Source: Pseudomonas viridiflava
Lineage (GTDB): Bacteria; Pseudomonadota; Gammaproteobacteria; Pseudomonadales; Pseudomonadaceae
Direction of reading: 5' to 3'
NCBI RefSeq assembly: GCF_900582625.1
Contig: NZ_UTIQ01000072.1
Coordinates: 1-64,000, forward strand
Length of the DNA stretch: 64,000 nt
Part shown: in pieces, positions 35,436-45,091 of the stretch
How the letters are laid out: each line of letters starts with the position of its first letter
Position numbering within the stretch: the stretch's first letter is position 1
Position numbers and translations under genes: made by a program
Notes under the pieces: generated by a model
Database searches by the model: none
Seen by the model: the letters and a program-made list of their open reading frames with translations, nothing else
Told to the model about the DNA's origin: nothing

Positions 35436-35930
35436 TTAGTTGCTGTGCTCAGGCATGTCGTGCTTGGACATGTCGTGCTGCGCAGGCGGTGCATCTTTTT
35501 GCACGGCCACCTGCACGGTCACCTCGCCAGTTTTTTCAAACGTCAGGGTCAGGGGAAAGCGCTCGCCGTCTTTGAGCGGTTGTTTCAGGTTGAACAACAT
35601 CACGTGGTAGGCCATGGGCGCGAAGGTCGCTTCGCCGCCCGCCGGCACGGTGACGAATTGCACCTGCTGCATTTTCATCAGGCCGTTCTGGTCGATGTGC
35701 TCGTGCATCTCGGCTTTGCCGGCCGCCGGGGTTGCCACCGAGACCAACCGATCAGCGCTGGCGCCTTTGTTGTGCACGATGAAATAGGCCGCCGCCGTGG
35801 GGGCGCCCGGCGGCATTTCGCGCGACCACGGATGATCGATATGCAGCTCGCCCACTTCGTACTCGTGGGCCACGGCAGCAAACGACACGCTCAGCAGCGC
35901 GCTCAGAAACAAGGACTTGAACAGGGTCAT
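35436..35930 (-). CDS. PCu(A)C-type periplasmic copper chaperone
   Basis: This periplasmic copper chaperone has 164 residues. A Sec signal peptide (1-21, ending AVA) precedes the PCu(A)C domain with the copper motif H(M)-x10-M-x21-H-x-M, visible as EMHEHIDQNGLMKMQ (about 74-88) and YHVML (about 107-111). A His/Met-rich tail (HDMSKHDMPEH) adds possible copper ligands. PCu(A)C proteins deliver copper to cytochrome oxidase CuA or take part in copper import. The stop is 19 bases before the PepSY gene. GGAG precedes ATG 35930. Confidence 0.9.
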   Translation of the reverse strand: MTLFKSLFLSALLSVSFAAVAHEYEVGELHIDHPWSREMPPGAPTAAAYFIVHNKGASADRLVSVATPAAGKAEMHEHIDQNGLMKMQQVQFVTVPAGGEATFAPMAYHVMLFNLKQPLKDGERFPLTLTFEKTGEVTVQVAVQKDAPPAQHDMSKHDMPEHSN

Positions 35931-35978
35931 CACACTTCTCCAAAAAATGAACACGGGGTTAGCAGCAGAACAGCGTGT

Positions 35979-36359
35979 TCAGATCGGGGAAGCGCGGGGG
36001 TTGGCCGAGGGCCACAAGTAACGGGGCGGCGCTTTGCTGCGCGGCTCCCAGGCCGGGAGACGGTCGCGGCGCGGGCGCAGCAGCCAGCTCAGGCAGAACA
36101 GCAGCGCCAGGCCGAGGCTGATGGCGCCGCAGAGGGGACAGTTAAACGACGGGGTGGCGCTGTCGTCGTTGATCGAGCCGCTGCCGGAATCCAGCGTAGG
36201 GCCGGCGCCGTTGTCGGCCGAGCAGAATGCGCCGCCCAGACCATTCAAGCTCAAGCCCATCATCTGCCCATGGCCAATGCCGCAGGCGAGCACGTTGAAC
36301 AGCACGCTGAAATACAGCAGCCAGGCAACGAGTGAGCGATGGGAGGGGGAGGCGATCAT
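35979..36359 (-). CDS. DUF2946 family protein
   Basis: This small membrane-associated or exported protein has 126 residues. An N-terminal hydrophobic segment (about 8-28, ending near CGIGHG) and a second one (about 85-103) flank a loop with CPLC (near 79). The Cys pair plus His residues fit a metal-handling role, and DUF2946 proteins are often next to copper uptake genes, as here. The frame runs upstream to 36494, but ATG 36359 begins the hydrophobic leader. No strong Shine-Dalgarno. Function is unproved. Confidence 0.75.
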   Translation of the reverse strand: MIASPSHRSLVAWLLYFSVLFNVLACGIGHGQMMGLSLNGLGGAFCSADNGAGPTLDSGSGSINDDSATPSFNCPLCGAISLGLALLFCLSWLLRPRRDRLPAWEPRSKAPPRYLWPSANPRASPI

Positions 36360-36444
36360 GGCGCGCGACTCTACCAGCGCGCGGCGCGATGACAAGCCCC
36401 GGCGCACGAGCGATTTGCCGCACACGCCGTTTCGTTGGGCGGCA

Positions 36445-37353
36445 CTACGGCTTGGCTTCGAGCAGTTGGCTACAACGCAGTTGAATGAACTCACGCAGCA
36501 AGTACACCGTTTTACTCAGTTGGGCGCGATGGGTGCAGATTAGGTTAAGAGCCGCCGGCTCGCCACGCAGTTCCGGCAACAACACCTTTAGGCGCCCGGC
36601 CTTCACGTCGGCGGCAACGTCCAGCCAGGATTTGTACATAACGCCGCGCCCGGCCACGCCCCAGCGGCGCACCACGTCGGCATCGTCACTGACCTGATTA
36701 CCGCCCACCGTCACGCTGAGTTCACGCTTGCCATCGATAAACCGCCAGCGCTCGTGCAGGCGGCCGCCGAGCATGTACAGCAGGCAATTGTGCTGCGCCA
36801 GTTGGTCGACCCGCAGCGGTTCGCCGTGCTTTTTCAAGTAAGCCGGCGAGGCACATAACACGCGGCGATTGTTGGGTGCCAACGGCAGCGCCACCAGACT
36901 GGAATCTTCCGGCGCGCCGTAGCGAATGGCGATATCCACCGGCTGGCGATAGAGGTCGGCGTTGCGGTCGCCGAGCAGTAAACGCACGTGCAATAACGGG
37001 TGCTCGGCCTGGAACTCGTCGAGCCAGGGCAGCAGCACATTGCGGCCGAAATCCGACGGCGCGGAAATTTGCAGCACCCCACTAATGTCTACCTTCCTGC
37101 CCGCCAATTGCTGCTGGGCTTCGTCTAGGCTTTGCAAAGCGGCACGGGCATAGCCCAAAAACTGCTCGCCTTCAGGCGTCACGCGCAAACTGCGCGTGGA
37201 GCGGGCGAACAAGCGTACTTCGAGCTGCTGCTCAAGGCGCTTGAGCGCTGCGCTGGCCACGGCTGGCGACACATCCAGATCACGCGCCGCCGCTGACAGG
37301 CTGCCCAAGTCAGCGGTACGCACAACAATTTGCAGATCATCCAGGCGCAACAT
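36445..37353 (-). CDS. LysR-family transcriptional regulator
   Basis: This DNA-binding protein has 302 residues. The N-terminal HTH is at about 3-61 (SLSAAARDLDVSPAVASAALKRLE), and the effector domain at about 90-295 has the CrgA-like pattern (GVLQISAPSDFGRNVLLPWL). It diverges from the alcohol-dehydrogenase-family gene at 37484 and probably controls it. ATG 37353 starts the HTH directly; ATG/GTG codons upstream add a non-conserved leader. Confidence 0.88.
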   Translation of the reverse strand: MLRLDDLQIVVRTADLGSLSAAARDLDVSPAVASAALKRLEQQLEVRLFARSTRSLRVTPEGEQFLGYARAALQSLDEAQQQLAGRKVDISGVLQISAPSDFGRNVLLPWLDEFQAEHPLLHVRLLLGDRNADLYRQPVDIAIRYGAPEDSSLVALPLAPNNRRVLCASPAYLKKHGEPLRVDQLAQHNCLLYMLGGRLHERWRFIDGKRELSVTVGGNQVSDDADVVRRWGVAGRGVMYKSWLDVAADVKAGRLKVLLPELRGEPAALNLICTHRAQLSKTVYLLREFIQLRCSQLLEAKP

Positions 37354-37371
37354 GGCGGTTCTCGCGGCAGG

Positions 37372-37391
37372 CAATTATCAATAGAGAATTG
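37372..37391. promoter_or_regulatory. Candidate LysR operator
   Basis: CAATTATCAATAGAGAATTG has 5-bp symmetric ends (CAATT/AATTG) around a T-N11-A-type centre, 18 bp upstream of the lysR start in the divergent region. Assignment is positional only. Confidence 0.35.
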
Positions 37392-37483
37392 AAAGAGAGT
37401 TCGCTTTTACGCTCTTTTTCCCACTCGCGAAATATCACAACCTGCACGCCATCCATCGCCCATCCACTTTTCGGAGTCTTCAT

Positions 37484-38497
37484 ATGAAAGCCATTGCCTA
37501 TTACCACTCGCTGCCCATCGACGACGAAGCCGCCCTGCAAGACATCGAACTGCCCGCCCCGGCCCCGCTGCCGCGTGATTTGCTGGTGGAAGTGCGGGCG
37601 ATTTCGGTAAACCCGGTCGATACCAAAATTCGTAAAAACGTGGCGCCGGAAAATGGCGACGCGAAGGTTCTGGGCTGGGACGTAGCCGGCGTGGTGAAGG
37701 CGGTAGGCAGCGAAGTGAGCCTGTTCAAGGTCGGCGACAAGGTGTTTTACGCCGGCGCCCTGACCCGCGCTGGCGCCAACAGCGAGCTGCACGTGGTGGA
37801 CGAGCGCATCGTCGGCCATATGCCGAAAAATCTCAGCTTCACCCAAAGTGCCGCCCTGCCGCTGACCGCGATCACCGCCTGGGAACTGCTGTTCGAACGC
37901 CTGCAGGTGCCACAAGGCAGCAGCGGCAAAAAGCACAGCCTGCTGGTGGTAGGCGCCGCTGGCGGCGTGGGTTCGATTCTGGTGCAACTGGCTCGTCAGC
38001 TCACCGACCTCACCGTGATCGGCACCGCCTCGCGCAGTGAAACCCAGGACTGGGTGCGCGAACTGGGCGCCCACCACGTTATTGACCACAGCAAGCCGCT
38101 GGCCGAGGAACTCAAACGCATCGGCGTCGGCCAGGTGACCTACGTCGCCAGCCTGACCAACACCGATGACCACTTCGATCAGCTCGTCGAAGCGCTGGAA
38201 CCGCAGGGCAAGCTGGGCCTGATCGACGACCCGAAAAGCCTCGACGTGACCAAGCTCAAGCGCAAGAGCCTGTCGCTGCATTGGGAATTTATGTACACCC
38301 GCTCGATGTTCGAGACCGCCGACATGATCGAGCAGCATCGCTTGCTCAATCAGGTGGCCGAGCTGATCGACGCCGGCACGTTGAAAACCACCGTCGGCGA
38401 CCACTTCGGCAGCATCAACGCCGCCAACCTGCGCCGCGCTCATGCGCTGCTGGAAAGCGGCAAGGCCAAGGGCAAGATTGTGCTTGAGAGCTTCTGA
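37484..38497 (+). CDS. Zinc-binding-alcohol-dehydrogenase-family (quinone oxidoreductase-like) protein
   Basis: This cytoplasmic NADPH-dependent oxidoreductase has 337 residues, MDR superfamily. A GroES-like domain (about 1-125, with GWDVAGVV) precedes a Rossmann domain with VVGAAGGVGSILVQLA near 158. The zinc-binding Cys/His ligands of true alcohol dehydrogenases are missing, so it is the quinone-oxidoreductase type (ZADH family 1). GGAG precedes ATG 37484. Divergent LysR regulator upstream; a degenerate REP lies downstream. Confidence 0.87.
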   Translation: MKAIAYYHSLPIDDEAALQDIELPAPAPLPRDLLVEVRAISVNPVDTKIRKNVAPENGDAKVLGWDVAGVVKAVGSEVSLFKVGDKVFYAGALTRAGANSELHVVDERIVGHMPKNLSFTQSAALPLTAITAWELLFERLQVPQGSSGKKHSLLVVGAAGGVGSILVQLARQLTDLTVIGTASRSETQDWVRELGAHHVIDHSKPLAEELKRIGVGQVTYVASLTNTDDHFDQLVEALEPQGKLGLIDDPKSLDVTKLKRKSLSLHWEFMYTRSMFETADMIEQHRLLNQVAELIDAGTLKTTVGDHFGSINAANLRRAHALLESGKAKGKIVLESF

Positions 38498-38510
38498 CTG
38501 CCGTGACGGC

Positions 38511-38590
38511 GATTGCGGCTGATCGGAGTGACGCCCTGCAGCTCCTACAGGTTTTTCTATCAACTGTGGGAGCGGCTTCAGCCGCGATGC
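38511..38590. repeat. Degenerate REP-type palindrome
   Basis: A right arm of the GGAGCGGCTTCAGCCGCGATG class pairs poorly with a decayed left arm beginning GATTGCGGCT; a 9-bp insertion-like GATCGGAGTGACGCC interrupts it. Confidence 0.6.
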
Positions 38591-38696
38591 TTTTAACCAC
38601 ACGACCGCGTGTCGCTCGAATGACGGCAGTCAAAGAAAATTCACGAACGCTGACTAGACTGCAACTTCCTCGACATACCAACCGCAGGAGGCAGGC

Positions 38697-38876
38697 ATGA
38701 AAATTCTGGTTCGTACGCTCTCCACGCCGCAAGGCCCGCTTTGGCAAGTTCGCATGGATCAACATGCCGTGAGTTTCCGCAGCGAGGCGCAAGCCCGCGA
38801 GTTCGTCACCACCCTGGAAGCCCGGCTGAAAGCCCCGCACCAACTCCCGCAAGTCGAACAACGCGCCGCCGGATAG
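38697..38876 (+). CDS. Small conserved-type protein, 59 residues
   Basis: This short frame encodes 59 residues starting MKILVRTLSTPQGPLWQV and ending QRAAG. It has a strong Shine-Dalgarno (AGGAGG, seven bases before ATG 38697), coding-like composition and a plausible alpha/beta pattern with a C-terminal helix (EAQAREFVTTLEARLKA). It stands alone on the plus strand and is followed by a hairpin with a T-tract that overlaps its stop codon. No function is recognised; similar small proteins are common in Pseudomonas by recollection only. Confidence 0.75.
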   Translation: MKILVRTLSTPQGPLWQVRMDQHAVSFRSEAQAREFVTTLEARLKAPHQLPQVEQRAAG

Positions 38877-38887
38877 CGCGTTTTTTT
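38862..38887 (+). terminator. Intrinsic terminator overlapping small-gene stop
   Basis: Short 5-bp stem CGCGC / GCGCG (38862-38866, 38876-38880) followed by seven T residues. The TAG stop codon lies in the loop and stem base. The gene to the right is convergent. Confidence 0.6.
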
Positions 38888-38902
38888 ATGCCCGACGTGC
38901 CG

Positions 38903-40093
38903 TTACAACACCCCGAACGGCACGTTCTTGGCGCTGCGTGATGTCACCAGCGCCAGCACCATCGCCACCACACCGCACAGGCTGATGACCATCGCCATCG
39001 GCATCGCCGTGCCGTCGTGCAGCACACCCACCAAACTGGCAGCGCCCGCCGCCACGCTGAATTGCAGACAACCCAACAGTGCCGACGCGCTTCCCGCGTG
39101 GCTGCCCTGCCCGGCCATGGCGCAGGCCGAGGCGTTGGGGATGATGCAACCCAGGCTGGCGATAAAGCAGAACAACGGCAGCATCAGCGGCCACAACTGC
39201 GCCGGTTTGAATGCCGTGACGGCCAGCAGAATCAGGGCGAACAACAGGTACAGCCACACGATCCGCACCAGCCAATAACCGGGGCCGTGGTGACGCAACA
39301 GGCGCGCGTTGATCTGCGCCGTCAGAATAAACCCCGCCGCGTTGCCACCAAACAGCCAGCCGTAATGCTCGGGCGGCACGCCATACAGTTCGATAAACAC
39401 AAAGGGTGAACCGGCGATATAGGCGAACATGCCCGCCATAGCGACGCCGCCCGTGAGCGCATGGCCGAGGAACTGGCCGTCGCCCAGCAAACGCCAATAC
39501 TGACCAAATGCCCCCCGTAACCGCGGCCGCTCCAGGCCGGCGGGAATCGTCTCCGGCAACCACAGCGCCACCCCGAGCAGGCACAACACGCTGAAGCCGG
39601 TGAGGCACCAGAAAATAGACGGCCAGCCAAACAGATTGAGCAACACGCCGCCGCCGAACGGCGCCAGAATCGGCGCCACACCCATTACCAGCATCAATTG
39701 CGAGAAGGCTTTGGCCGAGGCCAGCGGGTCGCACAAGTCGCGAATCACCGCGCGGGAAATCACCATGCCGGCGCAACCGCCCAGGGCCTGCACGAAGCGC
39801 GAGGCGATCAGCCATTCCAGACTCGACGACAGCGCGCACGCGGCCGATGCCAACGTAAACAGCACCACACCGACGAGCAGCGGCAGGCGGCGGCCGAAGC
39901 GATCGGTCAGCGGCCCGTACACCAACTGCCCAATCGCCAGACCGCTGAAATAGGCGGCGAGGGTGAGCTGAACATGCTCGACGTCGGTGCCGAAAGCGTG
40001 GGCCAGGGTGGGGAAACTGGGCAGGTAGAAATCGATGGCCAACGGGCCGAAGGCACTGAGCGCGCCGAGGATTAGCAGGATACGTAAGTTCAT
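38903..40093 (-). CDS. MFS multidrug exporter, Bcr/CflA family
   Basis: This inner-membrane drug:H+ antiporter has 396 residues and twelve transmembrane helices. Family marks are GPLAIDFYLPSFPTLA (16-31), the motif-A region GQLVYGPLTDRFGRRLPLL (55-73) and the ALGGCAGMVISRAVIRDL segment near 104, typical of Bcr/CflA exporters. ATG 40093. No adjacent regulator. The substrate is unknown; related pumps handle bicyclomycin, chloramphenicol, sulfonamides or small peptides. Confidence 0.9.
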   Translation of the reverse strand: MNLRILLILGALSAFGPLAIDFYLPSFPTLAHAFGTDVEHVQLTLAAYFSGLAIGQLVYGPLTDRFGRRLPLLVGVVLFTLASAACALSSSLEWLIASRFVQALGGCAGMVISRAVIRDLCDPLASAKAFSQLMLVMGVAPILAPFGGGVLLNLFGWPSIFWCLTGFSVLCLLGVALWLPETIPAGLERPRLRGAFGQYWRLLGDGQFLGHALTGGVAMAGMFAYIAGSPFVFIELYGVPPEHYGWLFGGNAAGFILTAQINARLLRHHGPGYWLVRIVWLYLLFALILLAVTAFKPAQLWPLMLPLFCFIASLGCIIPNASACAMAGQGSHAGSASALLGCLQFSVAAGAASLVGVLHDGTAMPMAMVISLCGVVAMVLALVTSRSAKNVPFGVL

Positions 40094-40586
40094 TAAAGGT
40101 CCGGCAACAGCGAGAACACGAGGCGCGATGGTACACCGTGGGAGGGGGCGAGGCGCAGGTGGAGGGGGTGGTTGGCGATGGTCGGGGTGAATAAGAGTTC
40201 CGTCAGCCTCGCGAAGGCGGCGGTCCGACGATTCGGAATCCAGAGTCGTTCAGGAATCGCTGCTCGGCGCGAGATTCTGGATTCCCGCCTGCGCGGGAAT
40301 GACGGAGGTGTTATTAAAGTCCACCGCCATTCCCGCGATGACGGCGTTTTTTTCCACAACACCGTCATTCCCGCGAAGGCGGCGGTCCGACGATTCGGAA
40401 TCCAGAGTCGTTCAGGTATCGCCGTTCGACGGAAAATTCTGGATCCCGAATCGTCGGACCGCCGCGTGCGAGGAGGATGACGGTGAATTTGAATAAGATC
40501 TCCGTCATCCTCGCGAAAGCGGGGATCCAGGCTCGTTCAAGCACCGCCGCTCGACGGAAAACTCTGGATCCAGCCTCGCCCAGTTA
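40094..40586. other. Gene-free repeat block between MFS and RND genes
   Basis: Roughly the first 100 bases hold the mfs promoter region; the rest is filled with dRS3-like repeats. No credible gene. The open frames here are translations of the repeats and share the same peptide (for example RRFGIQSRSGIA) because the repeats are similar. Confidence 0.7.
40200..40530. repeat. dRS3-like repeat cluster 3
   Basis: Six units: 40200-40242 (forward, with 15-bp insertion), 40277-40305 (inverted, plain), 40323-40343 (forward start joined to an inverted end, a collapsed unit), 40362-40404 (forward, with insertion), 40438-40482 (inverted, with insertion), 40502-40530 (forward, plain). Spacer sequence GTCGTTCAGG-type is also repeated between units. 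Confidence 0.88.
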
Positions 40587-43500
40587 TCACCGATCCGCAG
40601 GCAAATCACTCGCCCGAGGAACCTCAGGCGCCACCGCTTTCCCCTTATCCCCCTTCCCTTTCCCCATCCGCGCCGACGCACTCTCCACCAGCAAATAAAA
40701 CATCGGAATCATAAACGTCGCCAACAGCGTCGCCGCCAACATGCCGCCAATCACCCCGGTGCCGATGGAGTGGCGACTCGCCGACCCCGCCCCCGTGCTG
40801 ATGGCCAACGGTACGCAGCCGAGAATAAACGCCAGCGAGGTCATGACGATGGGCCGGAAGCGCAGTTTCGCGGCCTCCAGCGCCGAGTCGTAAATGCTCA
40901 TGCCTTGGCTGCGGCACAACACGGCGAATTCGACGATGAGGATGGCGTTTTTCGCCGCCAACCCAATCAGCGTCACCAGGCCGACCTGGAAGTACACGTC
41001 GTTCTGAATGCCGCGCAGCCATACCGCCAGAATGGCGCCGAACACCGCGAACGGCACCGCCGTGACCACGGCCAGCGGCAAGGTCCAGCGTTCGTATTGG
41101 GCGGCAAGAATCAGGAACACCATCACCAGCCCGAATAGAAACGCGGTGCTGCCAGAGCCCTGGGAAGCCAGTTCCTGATACGCCTGGCCGATCCAGCCGA
41201 TGGTGTAGTCGCTGCCCAACGTCGCATCGGCCACTTCCTGCATCGCTTGCAGCGCTTGCCCCGAGCTGTAGCCAGGCGCCGGCCCGCCGAGAACTTTCGC
41301 GGCCGGGTACACGTTGAACCGCGCATAACTGTCGGGCCCGAGAATGCGCCGTACGCTGACCAACGAGGACAGCGGAATCAGCTCGGACGTGGCGGTGGAG
41401 CGCACGTACACCTGGCTCAGGTCTTCGGGCTTGCGCCGGAACTCCGCCTCCGCCTGCAAGCTCACCTGCCACGTGCGGCCGTAGAGGTTGAAGTCGTTGA
41501 CGTAGTAGCTGCCGAAGGTGGTTTGCATGGCGGTGAATACATCGTTGATCGCCACGCCCAAGGCCCGCGCTTTGATGCGGTCAAGGTCGATGTAGTACTG
41601 CGGCACGTCGGCGTTGAAGGTGGTGTTCACGCCCGCTAGCTCGGGCCGCTTGGCGGCTTCGGCCATGAATTTATGTACAGTCTCAGCCAGTTTTTCACTG
41701 CTGCCGCCACTGCGGTCCTGGATGTACGCCTCGAAGCCGCCGGTGGTGCTCATGCCGGTGATGGGCGGCGGGTTGAAGGTCATGACCATGGCGTCTTTTT
41801 GCGAAGCGCCCATGCCCATGAACGCGCCGGGCAAGTTGCGCGCGTCCAGCTCCTCGGTGGTGCGCTCGCTCCAGTCTTTCAGCGGCACGAACGACACCCC
41901 GGCGTTGCTGCGCGTGCCGAAGGTGAGCACGTCGAAACCGGCGAAGGTCACCACGTCTTGCACGGCCGGGTGCTTCATCAGTTGCTGGGTCACGTCGCCG
42001 GTCACTTTCTCGGTGCGCGTCAGCGAGGCGGCGGCCGGCAGGAAGTAGGCGTTGATGACGTAGCCCTGGTCCTCATCCGGCACTAGCGACCCCGGCACGC
42101 GGCCGAACAACACCACCATTAAGGCGATCATGCCGCCGAACAGCAGCAAGCCGATTATCGAGCGTTTGAGAAAGAACACCACGCCCCGGCTGTACCCGTT
42201 CGTGGCGCGTTCAAAGAAGCTGTTGAACCAGCGGAACGGCGCCGCTGGCTCGTGGTGCCCGGGCTTGAGTAACAAAGCGCACAGCGCCGGCGACAGCGTC
42301 AGCGCCACCAGCCCGGACACCGCCACCGACACGGCAATGGTGATGGCGAACTGCGAATACATCTGCCCCGCCAGCCCGCCGAGAAAGCCCACCGGAATAA
42401 ACACCGCGCACAGCACCAGCACGATGGCGATGATCGGCCCGGTCACTTCTTCCATGGCTTTGATCGCCGCCTCGCGCGGCGGCAGTTTCTCGGTGCGCAT
42501 CACCCGCTCGACGTTTTCCAGCACCACAATCGCATCGTCCACCACGATGCCGATGGCCAGCACCAGGCCGAACAGGGTCAGTAAATTGATGGAGAACCCG
42601 AGCATGTACATGCCGGCAAACGTGCCGATCAGCGACACCGGAATTGCCAGCACCGGAATCAGCGTGGCGCGCCAGTTCTGCAGAAAAATAAACACCACCA
42701 GCACCACCAACACCAACGCCTCGAAGAAGGTGTGAATCACCTCTTCAATGGAAACGGTCACGAACTTGGTGGTGTCGTAGGGGATTTTGTAGGTAATGCC
42801 CGAAGGGAAGCGCTTGGCTAGGCGCTCCATGGTCTGATTCACCAGCTTGGCGGTGTCCAGGGCGTTGGCGCCGGGTTGCAGGTAAATACCAAAGGCGGCG
42901 TTTTGCTGACCGTTGAGGGTGGTTACCAGCGAATAGTCCTGCGCGCCCAGCTCCACTCTCGCCACATCTTTAAGCAGCAAGCTGGCGCCGGTGGCGTCGG
43001 TGCGCAGAATGATGTTCTCGAACTCTTTCGGGTCGGCAAAACGGCCCTGAGTGGTGACGGTGTAGGTGAAGTCTTGCTCCTGAGTCAGCGGCTGTTTGCC
43101 AAAGCTGCCGGCGGCGAATTGCGAGTTCTGCTCCTGAATGGCATTCACCACGTCGGTGGGCGTGAGGTTGTATTGCGCCAGCTTGTCCGGGCGCAGCCAG
43201 ATGCGCATGGAGTAATCCTTGGAGCCAAACTGACTGGCATCACCCACGCCTTTCAGGCGTTTGAGTTCATCGATCACGTTGATCAGCGCGTAGTTGCTGA
43301 TAAAGATCGGATCGCGCGAACCGTCCGGCGAATACAGGGTGATGACTTGCAGGATGTCGGAGGATTTCTTCTCCACCTTCACCCCTTGGCGACGCACTTC
43401 TTCCGGCAGCTTCGCCAGCGCCGCCTGCACCTTGTTGTTGACGTTGATGGTCGCCTGGTCCGGATCGGTGCCGACCTGGAAGTACACGTTCAGGCTCATC

Positions 43501-43763
43501 GCCCCGCTGCTGTCGGAGTTCGAGAGCTGGTAAATCATGTTCTCGACGCCGTTGATCTCCTGCTCCAGCGGCGCCGCCACGGTTTCGGCGATCACCTGCG
43601 AACTGGCGCCGGGGTAACTGGCGGTGACGGCCACCTGCGGCGGCAGAATTTCCGGGTACTGGGAAATGGGCAGCGAGCGCATGGCCGCCAGCCCGGCGAG
43701 CACGATAACCACGGAAATGACCGTGGCGAAAATCGGCCGATCAATAAAGAAGCGAGAGATCAC
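40587..43763 (-). CDS. RND multidrug efflux permease, HAE1 family
   Basis: This inner-membrane proton-driven pump has 1058 residues and twelve transmembrane helices, with two large periplasmic loops. Marks include [20 protein letters not shown] at the start, [20 protein letters not shown] near 396 containing the proton-relay Asp pair, and the second-half [13 protein letters not shown] near 935. It is 12 bases downstream of the membrane fusion gene. No outer-membrane factor gene is present, so it probably recruits an OprM/TolC-type channel encoded elsewhere. Substrate is unknown; phenolics and drugs are usual. Confidence 0.93.
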   Translation of the reverse strand: MISRFFIDRPIFATVISVVIVLAGLAAMRSLPISQYPEILPPQVAVTASYPGASSQVIAETVAAPLEQEINGVENMIYQLSNSDSSGAMSLNVYFQVGTDPDQATINVNNKVQAALAKLPEEVRRQGVKVEKKSSDILQVITLYSPDGSRDPIFISNYALINVIDELKRLKGVGDASQFGSKDYSMRIWLRPDKLAQYNLTPTDVVNAIQEQNSQFAAGSFGKQPLTQEQDFTYTVTTQGRFADPKEFENIILRTDATGASLLLKDVARVELGAQDYSLVTTLNGQQNAAFGIYLQPGANALDTAKLVNQTMERLAKRFPSGITYKIPYDTTKFVTVSIEEVIHTFFEALVLVVLVVFIFLQNWRATLIPVLAIPVSLIGTFAGMYMLGFSINLLTLFGLVLAIGIVVDDAIVVLENVERVMRTEKLPPREAAIKAMEEVTGPIIAIVLVLCAVFIPVGFLGGLAGQMYSQFAITIAVSVAVSGLVALTLSPALCALLLKPGHHEPAAPFRWFNSFFERATNGYSRGVVFFLKRSIIGLLLFGGMIALMVVLFGRVPGSLVPDEDQGYVINAYFLPAAASLTRTEKVTGDVTQQLMKHPAVQDVVTFAGFDVLTFGTRSNAGVSFVPLKDWSERTTEELDARNLPGAFMGMGASQKDAMVMTFNPPPITGMSTTGGFEAYIQDRSGGSSEKLAETVHKFMAEAAKRPELAGVNTTFNADVPQYYIDLDRIKARALGVAINDVFTAMQTTFGSYYVNDFNLYGRTWQVSLQAEAEFRRKPEDLSQVYVRSTATSELIPLSSLVSVRRILGPDSYARFNVYPAAKVLGGPAPGYSSGQALQAMQEVADATLGSDYTIGWIGQAYQELASQGSGSTAFLFGLVMVFLILAAQYERWTLPLAVVTAVPFAVFGAILAVWLRGIQNDVYFQVGLVTLIGLAAKNAILIVEFAVLCRSQGMSIYDSALEAAKLRFRPIVMTSLAFILGCVPLAISTGAGSASRHSIGTGVIGGMLAATLLATFMIPMFYLLVESASARMGKGKGDKGKAVAPEVPRASDLPADR

Positions 43764-43775
43764 GGCGACGCTCCT

Positions 43776-44939
43776 TTAGGATTTTTTCGCAGGTTGTTCG
43801 GCTTGTGCCTTCGCTTCACTGGCTTTGACCGGCGACTCCGGACGCACCTTGAGAATGCCTTCCACAATCACCTTGTCGCCCACGCCAACGCCCGACTCGA
43901 TCACCCACCGGCCCTCCGACGTCGGCCCGGTGGCAACCTGGCGAGCATGGGCGATGCCCTGGTCATCGACCACATACACAAACGTGCCCTTCGGCCCTTG
44001 CAGCAAGGCGCGCTCCGGCACCGTGACGGCGTTCGGGCGCGTAAGCCCTTTGATCACCACGCGCATAAATTGGCCAGGCAGCAATTTCTGGTCGGGGTTG
44101 GGCACCACCGCGCGGGCACTGACGGTGCCGGTGCCGCTGCTGACGAAGCTGTCGGTGAAGTCGACTCGGCCCTCAATGGGGTAACTGCTGCCATCGCCAA
44201 ACTTCAGCTGGGCGAACAATTTGCCGTCGGCCGGCATCGCCAATTTGCCGCTCTGTACGCCCTCGCGAAGGCGCTCGGCCTCGGTGTCGGGGTAGGCGAA
44301 GTTGACGTACAGCGGGTCGAGTTGCGTGAGTTGAGTCAGCAGGCTTGCATTGGCATCGGAGGCCACCACCAGGCTGCCTTCGGACACCGTCTGTTTACTG
44401 GTGATGCCGGAAATGGGGGCGACCACCGTGGTGTAGTCGAGATCGATTTGCCGCGACTCCACCTCAGCCTTGGAGGCCTCGACGTTGGCCTTGCTCTGCT
44501 CGAAATTGGACACCGCGTTGTCCAGCTCGCTTTCGCTGGCGAAGCCCTTCTTCTGCAGCTCGCGAATGCGCTTGAGATCACGCTCGGTCTGGCGATAGCG
44601 CGCCTGTGCTTGCGCCAGTGCGCCTTGGGCGCGCATCAGCGCGGCTTGATACGGCCGAGGGTCGATGCGAAACAGCACCTGACCGGCTTTCACCTTGCTG
44701 CCTTCGTCGTAGGTGCGTTGCTGCAAAATGCCGCTCACCTGCGCGCGCACCTGCACCTCGCGATAACCAGCGGTGCGGCCGGAATACTCCAGCACCAGCG
44801 GAAAGGTTTCGGCTTTGGCCACTTCCACGGTCACTTCCGGCGGTGGCGGGGCGGCCGCTGCTGGCGCGTCGGCGGCCAGACTGTTCGCACTGAACAGGCT
44901 CAGCGTAATCAAAACAACAGAAGACAAGGCGTACGGCAT
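43776..44939 (-). CDS. RND efflux periplasmic adaptor (membrane fusion protein)
   Basis: This periplasmic adaptor has 387 residues. A Sec-type leader (1-22, ending SLAA) lacks the lipobox Cys seen in MexA/AcrA, so it is probably not lipidated. A lipoyl/barrel-sandwich hybrid domain (VRAQVSGILQQRTYDEGSKVKAG near 60), a helical hairpin (about 95-165) and a beta-barrel domain follow. GGAG eight bases before ATG 44939 decides the start over codons upstream. It is first in the operon with the RND permease and divergent from a TetR gene. Confidence 0.9.
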   Translation of the reverse strand: MPYALSSVVLITLSLFSANSLAADAPAAAAPPPPEVTVEVAKAETFPLVLEYSGRTAGYREVQVRAQVSGILQQRTYDEGSKVKAGQVLFRIDPRPYQAALMRAQGALAQAQARYRQTERDLKRIRELQKKGFASESELDNAVSNFEQSKANVEASKAEVESRQIDLDYTTVVAPISGITSKQTVSEGSLVVASDANASLLTQLTQLDPLYVNFAYPDTEAERLREGVQSGKLAMPADGKLFAQLKFGDGSSYPIEGRVDFTDSFVSSGTGTVSARAVVPNPDQKLLPGQFMRVVIKGLTRPNAVTVPERALLQGPKGTFVYVVDDQGIAHARQVATGPTSEGRWVIESGVGVGDKVIVEGILKVRPESPVKASEAKAQAEQPAKKS

Positions 44940-44992
44940 AGCGGTCTCCATGACCAGGCGCATCAGAAAGTTGGCTATCCAGAGCCGGCCGA

Positions 44993-45012
44993 TACATACG
45001 AGTGTGTTTGTA
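44993..45012. promoter_or_regulatory. AcrR/TtgR-like operator
   Basis: TACATACGAGTGTGTTTGTA has 7-bp arms TACATAC / GTTTGTA with one mismatch and a 6-nt centre. It resembles the E. coli AcrR box (TACATACATTT...ATGTATGTA). It lies in the 152-bp divergent region between the efflux operon and the tetR gene, 80 bases before the latter. Confidence 0.6.
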
Positions 45013-45091
45013 AAACCTGACAGGCATTACACTCACCCCCTACGCCCCGCTCTAACTGAACAAGAGCCTAGACAGAAATAGCCCAACCGCC

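Noticed and set aside
42876..45020. 714-codon open frame on the plus strand
   Set aside because: It is antisense to the RND permease and adaptor genes, with a His/Arg-rich product and no known domain.
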